Part shown: positions 11,525 to 22,564 of the stretch, piece by piece
Layout of the letters: each line of letters starts with the position of its first letter
Numbering within the stretch: the first letter of the stretch is position 1
Source: Loripinus fragilis
Lineage: Eukaryota > Mollusca > Bivalvia > Lucinida > Lucinidae
DNA length: 64,000 bases
Direction of reading: 5' to 3'
Assembly (NCBI GenBank): GCA_964019695.1
Contig: OZ026525.1
Location: 88,125,779-88,189,778 of the forward strand
Translations under genes and position numbers: made by a program
Notes under the pieces: generated by a model
Databases searched by the model: none
What the model saw: only the letters and a program-made list of their open reading frames with translations
What the model was told of the DNA's origin: nothing

Positions 11525-12760
11525 AACTAGAGCCACTAGAGGTTAGTTTTACTATCCAGATGCTTAGGGTTAGTACTACTATGCAGAAGCAATGTCTCTG
11601 CCGCCAGAAGCTAGTTCTACTTGCCAGAGTCACACTCATTGATGCTAGAGGCAGTACTGCTATCAAGAGTTTCTGTTGTTTTAACAAAATATCAGTACTA
11701 TGTTATCTGCTGGTAGAGGTCAGAACTACATCCCGGTCTCTGTCACCTGAGGACAATAATAGTAACTATAGGTCACGAATCTGCTTCTAGGGGTCAGTAA
11801 TGATATACAGAGACCCTGTCTCTGCAACTAGAGGTCAGTACTAGTATCCATAACTATGCAACTACCGGCCAGTATTAGTATCTACGGTCCAAGTCACTGC
11901 TATTAGAGGTCAGGTAAATTTTCCAGAGTCCCAGTTTGTGCTACTAGAAGCCAGTACTACTATATTCAGAGGCCCTGTCTCTCCCATAGGAGGTCAATAT
12001 TAGAGTCATTGCCATTGGAAGTCAGCACTAGTACCTTAGTTACAGTCACTGCTATTACAGGTCAGCACTAGTAACCATAGTCACGGTCTCTGCTACTAGG
12101 GGTCAGTACTCATATCCATAGTCTCAATTTCTGCTATTAGAGGTCAGTACTAATAATCATAATACAGTCACTCCTAATAGACGTCAGTTCTAGCATCAAT
12201 AGTTTCAATCTCTGCTGCTAGAGGACAGAATAGGCAACCATAGTCCCAGACTCAACCACCAGAGGCCAGTGATTGTATCTAGTGTCCTAGTAGTTGCTAC
12301 TAGAGGTCAGTACTTTAATTCATAGTCCCAGTCTTTGCTATGTATCCAAGTCAATGTCTCTGCTACAAGATATCAGTACTAATATCAATAACCAAACCAT
12401 GGCTACTAGAGGTCTGTAATGGTATCCAGCGTCCCTGTCATTGCCACTAGAGATCAGAACTAGCATCCAGAGTCCTAGACATTGCCACTAGAGATCAGAA
12501 CTAGTATCCAGAGTCCTTATCAGTGCATCAAGAGATCATTACCAGTATCAAGGGTCCCAGTAATTGACAACAACCGTCATTTAAAGTATCCAGAGTCCCT
12601 GTCTTTGCCACTTAAGGCCAGTTCTAGCATCCACAGTCCTAGACATAGCCACTAGACGTCAGTACTTGTATCCAGAGCCTCTGCCATTGTCACTAGATAT
12701 AATTAAAAGTAACGATAGTCCATGTAACTGCCACTAGAGTTCAGTACTAGACTAGTACAA
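11525..12760 (+). repeat. Degenerate tandem array, ~43-bp unit (block 1)
   Basis: About 28 diverged copies of a unit reading roughly 'gtcattgccactagaggtca' then 'gtactagtatccagagtcc(c/t)'. Units vary in length and sequence, indicating an old array. The same family forms block 2 at 18015-19560. Confidence 0.85.
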
Positions 12761-13036
12761 ATAAGGCTGAAACTAACGATTATCGACTAAATGACTAAAA
12801 CCAAAACTCACTGTGTATAATAGTGTACACAGTGACACTAGTTGTATATAAGCAAACAATAAATCTAAACATAAAAAGCGACAGCTACGTGCTACAACCT
12901 TAATAGTATAGTGACTAGCAAACATGACTCGTAGGCATGTGGTAACGGGTTCGAGCCTCATGACGGACACCGCTTTATATCCATACTGATAGGGATTTAA
13001 ACAAACAGTTATTATTAAAAGATAGTGTTCTCTAAC

Positions 13037-13129
13037 CACTTTTAGTTCGAGCGACTGCGTGATTGACCAACTGTTAATGACAGGTCAATCCTATCGATGT
13101 TAGTTCGATCGCCATTCGACTAAAAGTGG
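13037..13129. mobile_element. ~93-bp palindromic MITE-like element
   Basis: CCACTTTTAGTTCGAGCGAC at the left end is complementary, with small interruptions, to 'cattcgactaaaagtgg' at 13113-13129. An internal tRNA-like segment at 12894-12965 just to the left is a separate, weak SINE-head candidate. Confidence 0.6.
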
Positions 13130-13139
13130 ATGGATAGGC

Positions 13140-14640
13140 ACCCTAAGTTTACCTCCCCAAAGAGCTAGAGACTAACTTTCGTAGGTACTGTTGGGTAATG
13201 TAAAACGTGTTGAAGTACAGAATATGCTCTGAGTATCTACCTTCTCTCTGGAGGAAAATATGCCGTTCCAGAAAACCATTTGTCCGTTCCTGATAGACCA
13301 TCTCATGATGTAACACAGGGTGCAACGTTTGTGTGTTAGGAGTCAACTGTTTTCGTTTTATTAAAATTAAATGAAATTAAATTTGTTTGGATATGTCCTG
13401 TTATATATTTTCTAGTGAACGATTTGTAGACTATTTGGTCTATGTTACTCAGGTAAAACGTATACAAATGTATCAATATTTGTCTGAACTATTAGACGCC
13501 CAGAAAACTGCATATTGAAGCTATCAGAGCATCGCACATATTTCAGTCGAGATTCAAAGATACTAGTAATGTAACATAGCCGTCTCCACATCGTGCATTA
13601 GGTAATATATATGACAACACCTATCCATTCAAATTAAATATGAAAAAAGCAAAAGGTTGACCACTAAATCACAATATGCTGCACCCCGTGATAAACACCA
13701 TGTTTCAGTCTATCGGAGCCTCTAAATGAAGCTAGAGACAGACAGACAAGTATCCAGGTTTATGATATGTCGTTATATGATATATAAGTGGATTCTTTTT
13801 GTAAAGGAAAACATCGACCTCCTGAACAATTCGGCTAAATCGAAATAGGATAGAGAGGCAAACTTACTCATTAGGCTTCTGGGTTAATTCAAAATTAAGA
13901 AACCCAAGAAGACCCTGTCCTTTCTGTTATAATTATTACAGCTCTACCAATAAGGCGGCGATCACGAACGCTCTGATTGTCCAAAAACAACGGCTTCGGT
14001 CGTAAAATCATGATCGTAAAACGCATTTTTGCGATCGAAAAAGTCGGTTTGGGCAATGGGAAATGCAGTTTCATTTAAGCAAAACAAAAATCGTTCATGT
14101 GTTTACCAAAAGTAGGGTGTTGACAGAAGTGCGACCCGACTGTGAGTGATAAGCCAGCACACAACTCGACTATCACGATTGCTTTTCTCCTAGGGTGGCG
14201 GCAGAGAGTTCCAATAACTGGGAAAAAGTTTCATATATTATTAATGATTGCATAACAATATAATCATTCAGAAGTTAGATATATTAGCGGAATTTAATAC
14301 AATAAACGAGGGGCAAAAAGTTATATTTTCGAAAAAAAAATGTTCGATCGTTTTTGTCTTAGTAAACAATGAAGATGCTGATCAAATGCCACATCTGGGT
14401 CTGCACTGTTTGCCAAAATACTGCTCCTACAGCCAATAGTAGACAAAGGGTTAATAATATATGCGCATAATCTGGTCGTTTTATTAGCACTTTCTACACT
14501 CAAACCAAATAAGTGAGTAAAGAGCTATTCCTACAAAAGTAAACGTGAGAGCAATGTGTTTGAAATGTCATATCATGTGTTTGGTCAAAAAAGTGAGTAT
14601 GACCAGGAAATGCTACTCATATGTGACATATTGTTATCTG
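13140..14640. other. Anonymous intronic sequence
   Basis: No exon, array or element ends could be supported. Around 14330-14510 the sequence resembles a dispersed low-copy repeat (minus-strand reading rich in 'SILANSADPD'-like translation), with no sign of a functional gene. Confidence 0.35.
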
Positions 14641-14657
14641 AGCGCAACTAAACGTTA

Positions 14658-14852
14658 GTTTGATTGTTTGTTTGTTTGTTTGATACAATCATAGACCACA
14701 GGCCAACCCGCCACCGTGAGATAAACACAGTCCACTGACAGCTACACGACAACAGACTGCATTTTGATGAACTGTTTAGGGAAATCTTTCCAGAGGTAGG
14801 TAACCTCACGCCGGAAGGTGTGTGTGCGCGCGTGCGTGCGTGTGTGTGTGTT
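14658..14852. repeat. Simple repeats: (TTTG)n at 14665 and (TG/CG)n at 14818-14850
   Basis: A short tetranucleotide run 'tttgtttgtttgtttg' and a mixed TG/CG dinucleotide run of about 33 bp, which could adopt Z-form. Neither is associated with a gene. Confidence 0.8.
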
Positions 14853-15120
14853 ACTGTCAACAGCTTTGGTAAGATGGAGCCAGTGCCTTAGTCGCATCTG
14901 ACACACTGAAGAAGCTGCTGGATAACCGTAGTTGAAAGGAAGGCAAAGATCCAACTTCTATAACTGATACTTCGAAAACTCTCAGCAATTGCTAAGGTCA
15001 GTCTAAGTCTGGGTTCTCAATCCCTACCCCCTCCCCTTCCCCTGTCAACAAACACACGCACGCTAGTGTTTGTGTGCATCTCCATACCCAACATATCAAC
15101 GAAAATCATTTACAACCACA

Positions 15121-16185
15121 TCGTCGCTTCAGTACTATAGTGTTCTATCTACCATTGCACAAGTTTTGAGAAAAATGAGTTTGAAAATTTTAGTATCCTG
15201 ATTTTTGATGCCTCATTTATCACAGACCTGTGAATCATACCAGGGGGTTAAACTATATACATACAGTGTAAATGACCTTGGTTTGAAGATATTTTCACAG
15301 TAATATGGGATTTATGGGCATTTTACAGTTTGCAGATAGAACATTTTGCCCTAAAACTCGCCACCTGCGTTCAGTGCTATAGTGTTCTATATTTTCCTAC
15401 AGCTTATTATTCCGTTTACGGAGTCAATTCGTATACTATTCTGAACAGAAATCATTATTTGTACCTAAAAGTAGCAGATTTAGTCATTTGTTTGGCATAA
15501 TAGTAACGAACCACACGGATTATGCCGTTAAAATTTATGTAAAGGAGGTAATCTGTTCCTACAGTTTTTTTCCCTGTCAATGGGGTCAATTTGTATAATA
15601 TTGTAGACTGAACTGATTATTTGGACCTAAACCTAGCAGATTTGACTATTGATTTGTAATCCCACTGACAAATTACTTCATCTAAAGCAGTTTAAATATG
15701 TGTAAGGGAGGTAATATATTTCTACAGCCCATTATTCTGCACATGGATCATTTTGCATATTTTTTGGACTGAGATGATTATTTGGAACTAAAAGTAGCAG
15801 ATATAGCCATAAGTTCTTCATCACGCCGACAAACCGCTTCAATTTAGGAAATTTAACTTATGTAAGGGAGGTAATTGCAAATTTACCAATTTCTCCAAGG
15901 ATAGTGACTTTCTGTAGATAAAACAGTATGGCACTGAACTCACCCGGTCACGCGACATAATCTCCATTGGCCATTGGATGAAAATCACTTATAACACTGT
16001 AGCACTGAACGAAAATGGCCTTTTGTAGATAGTACAGAAAAGCACAGCGATTTTAAGCTTACTGGGAGGAGTTAGGCAAATAAAACCTTTACCAGTAGAT
16101 TGAACATTTGATCCCCTTTCCAACGGTATGCATAACTCATTTTTGACCAAAATGTCACTTAGAACACTATAGCACTGAAGCGACG
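15121..16185. mobile_element. ~1.07-kb inverted-repeat element with internal ~165-bp tandem units
   Basis: The left end (TCGTCGCTTCAGTACTATAG, continuing TGTTCTA) is inverted at 16158-16185 (…TAGAACACTATAGCACTGAA then GCGACGA). A second, internal inverted pair lies at about 15365 ('cgttcagtgctatagtgttctat') and about 15990 ('ataacactgtagcactgaacg'), so the element carries nested ends. Three internal units of about 165 bp (from about 15395, 15548 and 15712) each contain 'ctacag(c/t)..atta', 'gactgaa.tgattatttg.acctaaaagtagcagat' and 'tgtaagggaggtaat'. No transposase frame, so it is non-autonomous. Confidence 0.78.
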
Positions 16186-16226
16186 ACATCACTCCGCCTG
16201 GCACAAAAAAAAAAGTATCAGCGTAT

Positions 16227-16800
16227 GTGTTTGTGTTTGTGCGTGCACTGGGTTTCCTTCATTTAAACCTGACTTTTCTAAAAGAGACCAGGGCTGTTGT
16301 ATACAAGGCACTATTTGTACTCAGGTTTCGGGTGTGCAGAGACTGTTTTGACCCCCTGTCTGACGGACGCAGTTATGAAAGGTGTGAAGGTGCTGGGAAG
16401 ACTGCTCTGAGATGTGAACTCTCGTACAACCAGAATCGTGTTCGTGTAGTGGGATCTCAGCTGGTGAGAGCTGCAGGAAATACAGAAACATGCGTCTCTA
16501 ACCTTATTAATATTGCCTTTATAACAGCCTTGCTATCAGTTATCAAATGGGGTGCATGTCAGGCAAGTGGGGCTCCCGCCCATATGGGTGTCGCCGTCCG
16601 AGTGCTTATTTGGACGGTTTCAGCTTGATTTGGGGTTTTGGCTGAAGATGTTATTGCGGAGTCGTTTGCGGGTTGAAGCACAAATACACTACCCTCTGTG
16701 TTTTGGCCGAGTTAGGTGGTGGTATATATTTCCCTAGGGACTTCTCGTAACTTGAATAGTTTTAATTGCAGATCGCCTATATAACCAAGAGCAGTATCTA
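16227..16800 (+). other. Open sequence without support as a gene
   Basis: A 133-codon frame (16227-16628) lies just right of the foldback element. It shows no domain I recognise, no clear splice or promoter context and no low-complexity bias. Chance openness or a decayed exon are both possible; I do not call a gene. Confidence 0.25.
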
Positions 16801-16809
16801 AAGGGCCGC

Positions 16810-16935
16810 TTGTTCGAGACTCACAGGGGCCAATGTGTTGTGTCCTTTAAGAAGACACTTTATATGTTCTGCTTAGAACTGGTTCCACCCAGAAATTCAT
16901 GAAACGTCCCGATATGACTGAAATATTTTAACTGA
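16810..16935 (+). mobile_element. SINE body fragment
   Basis: Shares with 25359-25549 the order: B-box-like 'tgttcgagactcac', 'tgtcctttaagaagacactt', 'ttagaactggttccaccca', then 'cgtcccgatatgactgaaat' and a final 'cgtaaa'. The tRNA-like head is incomplete. Confidence 0.65.
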
Positions 16936-17574
16936 TGCGTAAACCTTCAGCGCAGACAAAAATACATCTCGACATTATTTGAACACAGTCAGTAAGCCCA
17001 ATAATGCCTAGCACCCATATAAAGGAATTTGACAAACAGTGCAGATCCAACGTAGACACAAGGCAGATGGTGAATGAAAAAATGCCTGATAAGGGTCTAC
17101 ACTGTTTGCTTATATGAGACAACAATTATTGTAAAAGGATAAATAGCACTGCCGTTACATGTAACAACACTAAACCCCCTATAATTACAGATCGATCCGT
17201 CAGTTTAAACGGATTGAAGACTCCATTACGGATAAATGGATTAACCGATCTACACTGTTCCAGGTAGCCGCCTAAATGGTTAATCAATATTGAGTTCCCA
17301 ACTGATAGCTGCTCTAATTGAGAGGATGACGTTAAAAACTATTTTTAGAACGAATTTGTACCAAAACGGGGTCTCTGGATTCGCAGTCAAGCACATTGAA
17401 GATTGCACCAGCGGTCCCACCAGTTTGGTTAGATAAACAGGTCTATTCGACATCCCAAAGTGTTTCTAAAACTATAAAATGTTATTATGTGATATCATAT
17501 AAAACTATATGGGACTACATCGGCACATTTTACAGTCCCAGTGAAAGAAGAAAAAAAAGCCACTTGAGCGTTAG

Positions 17575-17740
17575 ACTGGAGATCGAAGGGATGCTAGTTT
17601 GAGGCTCACCGTCAGTGCAGTGACTATTGTGTCCTTCATCGTTTATCCACTGCTTACTATTGGTTCAACCTATGAAAACAGGAATTCGTCCCGACATTAC
17701 TGAACATTTGTTGACGTGGACGTAAAACTCCAAAAACAAA
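17575..17740 (+). mobile_element. Diverged SINE body
   Basis: Contains 'gaggctcaccgtcagtgcagtgac', 'tgtgtccttc', 'ctattggttcaaccta', 'cgtcccgacattactgaa' and 'gacgtaaaact', matching the SINE body at 25359-25549 in order and orientation. Confidence 0.65.
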
Positions 17741-17765
17741 CGAAAAAAAAACTTGAAAAAAATAT

Positions 17766-17840
17766 ATGTTAGGTAGGAATCGAACCATCGACCACACGTA
17801 TATGAGTCAGTTGTTCTAACCACTAGGCCACAGAGTCTGT
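17766..17840 (-). mobile_element. tRNA-derived SINE head (minus)
   Basis: Read on the minus strand it has a good A-box (GTGGCCTAGTGGTTAGAACA) and B-box (GGTTCGATTCC) at tRNA spacing. The acceptor arms do not pair, so this is a tRNA-like promoter of a SINE rather than a working tRNA gene. Confidence 0.6.
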
Positions 17841-18014
17841 TGAAAAGATTGTCTCTTACTTCGTTTTACTATTTTGAACGTGTTTGTAACTTTAGACGAG
17901 TACAACTATCCATAACAGTGAATATACGTCATTGTATGCGCATGAATAGTTTTATGAGCGAGGTGTATCTAGTTTCCAATAACATTTGTTTCAATCAAAA
18001 TTACAAATAATCAT

Positions 18015-19560
18015 GTTCCGGTTCTTGATACAAGAGGTCAGTAAAAATATCCAGAGTCCTTCATAACACCTAGATGTCAATTCTGGTATCTAAATTTCCA
18101 GTTATTTCAGTTTCCAGGTTCCCAGTCATTGCCAGTAGAGGTCAGTTAAAGTATCCAGAGTCCTAATCATTGCCACTAAAGGTCAGTCTTGGAATGCTGA
18201 GTCCTAGGCAAAGTCCCAGTCATTGACGCTAGAGGTTATATAAAAGTATCCAGAGTCTCTGCCGCTGCTACTATAGGCCAGTACTAGCATCCAGAGTCCT
18301 AGACATAGCCACTCGAGGTCTGTACTTGTATCCAGAGCCTCTGTCATTGCCACTAAATATCATTAAAAGTATCGAGAATCCATGTCATTGCCACTAGAGT
18401 TCAGTACTAGTATCCAGAATCCCTGTCATTGCCACTAGAGGTCAGTGCTTGTATCCAGAGTCCGGTTCTTGATACTAGAGGTCAATCAAAGTATCCATTG
18501 TCCAAGTCATTGCCTATAGTTGTCAGTAAATGTATCCAGAGTTTCTGATTTTGCCATAAGATGTACGTATTAGTATCTGGTATCTGGAGTCCCTGTCATT
18601 GCCACTGGAGGTCAGTACTAGTATCTAGTACCTAAAGTCCCTATCATTGTAGTTATAGGTCAGTACAAGTAGCCGTATCCCTGTAATTGCCAATAGATGT
18701 TCGTACCAGTATGCAGACACTAGAATCAGTTCTTGTATCTAGAGTCCTTATCATTTCCAAAAGTGGTCATCAAAAGTATCCAAAGTCCACATCATTGTCA
18801 CTTAATGTAAGTAAACGTATTTAGAGTCCTTGTCATTGTTACTAGATGTCATTAAAATATCCAGATACCCAGTTATTGCCACTAGAGGTCAGTAAAGTAT
18901 CCAGAGTCGCAGCCTTTGGCACAAAAGATCAGTAAAAGTATTCAGAATCCAAGTCATTGCAACAAGAGGTCAGTGCCAGTATCAAAGTCCCAGTCATTGC
19001 CACTAGAGGTCAGTCAAAGTATGCACAGTCCCTGTCATTGCCATGAGAGATCAGACAGGTATCCAGAGTCTATGCCATTGCCAGTAGAGGTCAGTACATG
19101 TATCAAGAGTCCAAGTCATTGTGACTTAGGTCAGTTCTTGTATCTAGAGTCCCAGCCAATGCGAATTGATGTCATTTAAAGTTTTAAGAACCCCTGTCCG
19201 CCTCTCTGTTACAAATGGACTGTACTTTTAACCATGGTTGTAGTCACTTCTACAGAGTATCCATTCGTTGTTGCAATCACTGCTATAGGCGATCATTATA
19301 AGTATCCATAGTCCCAGGTTATGCCACTAGAGGTCAAACCTAGTACATAGAGTACCTGTTTTTGCCAATAGAGGTCAGTTTTGGTATTCTCAGACCCAGT
19401 CACTACTATTAATAGATCAGTCTCTCCTACTAGTGGTCAGTACTCGTATCCATATTCCCAGTCTCTTCTAGTTCCCATAGTCTTAGTCTCTACTGTTATA
19501 GGCCAGTACTAAATCCCTCATACTAGATATCAGTACTACTCTACTCTAGATATATTTTAT
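18015..19560 (+). repeat. Degenerate tandem array, ~43-bp unit (block 2)
   Basis: About 34 diverged copies of the unit seen at 11525-12760: 'gtcattgccactagaggtca', 'gta(c)tagtatccagagtcc'. The two blocks are about 5.3 kb apart in the same orientation with SINEs and foldback elements between them, suggesting one old array split by insertions or a duplicated array. The open frame at 18916-19179 is an artefact. Confidence 0.85.
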
Positions 19561-19899
19561 CTATGATGAAGCATTGGTGGTAAACATTCGTAGGCGCTAA
19601 ATTTGTTGCAATATGACCCAGTAAAAGAGCATGATTCGTACTAATTTATATGTTCTTATATTCATTTCTTTTCATTTTCTTCCGTTTACGGAGGTTGTAC
19701 CCTTAATGGTTCGGTTATGCACGAGCCATTTGTATCCCCCATCCCCACAGGGTCAGGGAATAGCGGGGCTTTTTTCTTTTCATTTTTCAAAGCCCTGCAC
19801 TGCCGGGCCAAATTTGTGGTAAAATCCCTGCTAAATGCCCCCGCCCATCTTTTCCCCTCTCCCATGGTGGTGTCACGTGAAAAGCTTCAGTTGGACTAG

Positions 19900-20420
19900 T
19901 GGTTTCAGAGAATTTACGAATATATTGTGCAGAGCATAACACAGAAATATAAGAGGTATCGACTAGAAACTTAACTGGTAGATATATATCGATGAGGAGA
20001 AGTGCAGTGTACAAGGTATCCTAGCTTAGTACTGGTTCAACCCAGGAAGACCCGTCCCTATATAACTGAAAGATTGTTGATTGGACGTAAAGAATTAAAT
20101 CAAACTAACAAACAAACACTGAACAAGAACCGTACCTCTCTTTCGCATAATTTAGGAGTTATTGCCCTTTATTATTTTTCACACTTAATTGTGTCCAAAG
20201 CATAACACAACAACTACATGTATAACAGGTATCAACTTGAAACTTCAATGGTAGATAGATCTCAATGAGGAGGGATACAGTCTACAAAGATCCATAACTC
20301 TCTTTTGCATAAATCAGAAGTTATCGTTCTTTGTTATACTTGAATTTTCTCCAGAGCAGAACATAACACTATTAGTGATATCAATTTGCAACTATTGAAC
20401 AACCGTATATTTGGGAGTAT
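19900..20420 (+). repeat. ~130-bp repeat units with an inserted SINE body (20025-20118)
   Basis: Segments near 19925-20020 and 20195-20300, and partially 20345-20400, share 'gcataacac', 'taagaggtatcaact.gaaactt.aa.tggtagat', 'atgaggag..g.acagt.tacaa' and 'aactctcttttgcataa'. The first unit is interrupted by a SINE body: CTAGCTTAGTACTGGTTCAA through 'aaagaattaaatcaaac', nearly identical to the end of the SINE at 25359. Confidence 0.65.
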
Positions 20421-20424
20421 CTAT

Positions 20425-21254
20425 CGTTACCACCGATTCTCTTGATTTCTGAATCCATAGAGAGGTTGGGGTCAGGAGATCCGGACCCCCCCCCCCCCAG
20501 AAAATTACAAGTGTTATAAGTTTCTTTAGGAGTAAGTATGACGACCTCCACACCCCATCCCTACCCCACTGCGTCTAAAATCTTGGACTCCCCAACCCTC
20601 CCTCCTTGGAAATTTTCCATGAAGTTCATTTGGAATGGCCAATAGGAACACTCTGTAAAAAGTAAGTAAGGACAGCTAAAGCATCGGACAGGCTTGGGCC
20701 TCACCCTCCCCAAATGATACGATAATTTCTTGACCTGCCCCTGCCCGAGACCGTGCGAATCGACCACAAAGTTGCATCCCTTTTGGTTTATATTGGCAGG
20801 TAGATGTTTAGGTGCGCTGTAAAGAGGACCTTTTAGACAAGCCCTTTTTAAACAGAAAATAAAAACCCCTGCACACACACGGCACTGTGGGAACATATCG
20901 TAGGTTTAATCCCGGCACTTAAGCCCTGATATGTCCCCGGTATCCAGGGGCCCAAGGTGGCGGGCTGCATTATTTCATATTTAATTCAATGCGGATTAAA
21001 GCCCGTGTGCACAAGGCATGAACACACGGAGTTGTCTCAAATAAAATTTTATTTTTGCGTTCGATATTTAAAATAAAACGGCATGTGCATTAGATAGGGC
21101 CCGGGGCTAATCAAATCCTGCAAAACACGCACACAAGTGCGCGCGCGCGCACGCACGCACATAAATGGCTTGTGTCCTGGCTAAATGATTATTTTTGCGG
21201 TGGAAGCCGTTTAAGTTGTAAAAGTATTAGGTTTGCATATATTTACATTTAGCG
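20425..21254. other. Anonymous intronic sequence with (CG/CA)n at about 21137-21160
   Basis: A poly-C run at about 20488 and an alternating CG/CA run ('gcgcgcgcgcacgcacgcac') are the only visible structures. The 111-codon frame at 20561-20896 (minus) has no recognisable domain. Confidence 0.4.
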
Positions 21255-21385
21255 CTCAGGACCGTTTTAGAGTCTGCTTAGCGCACCATAATAGATGCCA
21301 GTCGGGACCAATATAGAGGCTGGTCAGGACCATAATAGATGCCAGGACCATAGTAGATGCCAGGACCGTTTTAGATGATGCACAG
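21255..21385 (-). repeat. Inverted copy of the 7541-7725 repeat
   Basis: The reverse complement reads CTGTGCATCATCTAAAACGG through 'ctggcatctattatggtgcgctaagcagactctaaaa', matching 7541-7665. It contains three internal repeats of 'ggaccatantagatgcca'. Confidence 0.8.
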
Positions 21386-21794
21386 ACGGCAAAAACATAC
21401 ATTTTGTGATTATGCGCTTTAAGGGTTAATAAATGTGAGTTCAGTGTGTATACGGAAAGGCATGCACGCACGTTTGCGCTGCCCAAACAACTTATTAATT
21501 CTTCGCCGAATTGTAAATAGAACCTGATTTCCCTTGTTTAGCAGATGAAATAGCCGTCCCACGCCAAAATATGAATATTACAGTTGCCGCATTTACAGTA
21601 AGCGAAAAGTCTATTAATATTTCTTCCATTGTTCTCCCGAATATAAGTTGTCTTGTTCTTTTGTTACATCCCCATCCCAAACCAAAATATAAAACAATAA
21701 CAACATTAACTGTTCCAAATATTGTTGTTCCCATGTTCCCTCGAAATTTGGCATTTGTTGTTCCCCTCAAGTAAATGTTTTGTTCCCTTTTTAG

Positions 21795-22560
21795 CTCACC
21801 TTAACCAAAGGCCCAATGTGAGGTATTGTGATCGGTCTTCGTCCGTCGTCCGTCAACTTTTCTTTTTACGACATCTCCTCCTGAACCACTGGTCCAAATT
21901 TAGACTAACTTCGCATGGATGTTTTCCATGATACCATCTTTCAAAATTGCATAAATGGTTCCGCTCCACTGAACAGGAGGGCCGACAGTGCTCCAGATAA
22001 GAAATCTTTTAAACGACATCTCCTCCTGAACCACTGGCCTAAATTCCCATATAAGGCCCTCTGACTTAATTTGCACAAATGGTTTCGTCCCGCTAAACAA
22101 AAGGGTCGCCAGAGCTCCAGATAAGAAGTATCTTTAAAATGCATTTCCTCCTGAACCACTGGTCCAAATTCAAAGTTATTTCACAGAAGTGTTTCTCATA
22201 CCCTCTCCCAAATTTGCACAAATGGTTCTGCTGCGCCGAACAAAAGGGTCGCCAGAGCTCCAGATAAAATATATTTAAACGATATCTCCTCCTGAACGAC
22301 TGGTCCAAATCAAAATTATTTCAAAGAATTGTTCCTCACAATATAATGCCATCTACTAAAATTGCACAAATGGTTCTGCTCTACCGAAACAAGTGGCTGT
22401 CTGAGCTCTAGATAAAATGTCTTTAAATGACATTTCCTCCTTAACCACTGTTCTAAATTCAAAACAAATTCACAGAATTGTTCCTCATAATGCCCTTTAC
22501 CAATATTACACAAATTGTTCCGCTCCATTCAACAAAAGAGCCGCCCAGAGCTCCAGATAA
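21795..22560 (+). repeat. Tandem repeat, ~140-bp unit, about five copies
   Basis: Each unit begins 'acgacatctcctcctgaaccactggtccaaattc' (near 21862, 22012, 22138, 22276 and 22429), continues 'ttgcacaaatggttc(c/t)gct', and ends 'aacaaaagggtcgccagagctccagataa'. The preceding 'gtattgtgatcggtcttcgtccgtcgtccgtc' is a dispersed motif shared with 10350. The small minus-strand frames at 21900-22528 are all repeat by-products. Confidence 0.85.
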
Positions 22561-22564
22561 TCTT

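Noticed and set aside
16227..16628. 133-codon open frame
   Set aside because: No domain, codon or splice support; chance openness cannot be excluded.
17766..17840. Possible tRNA gene on the minus strand
   Set aside because: Internal promoter boxes are present but acceptor and T arms do not form a cloverleaf.
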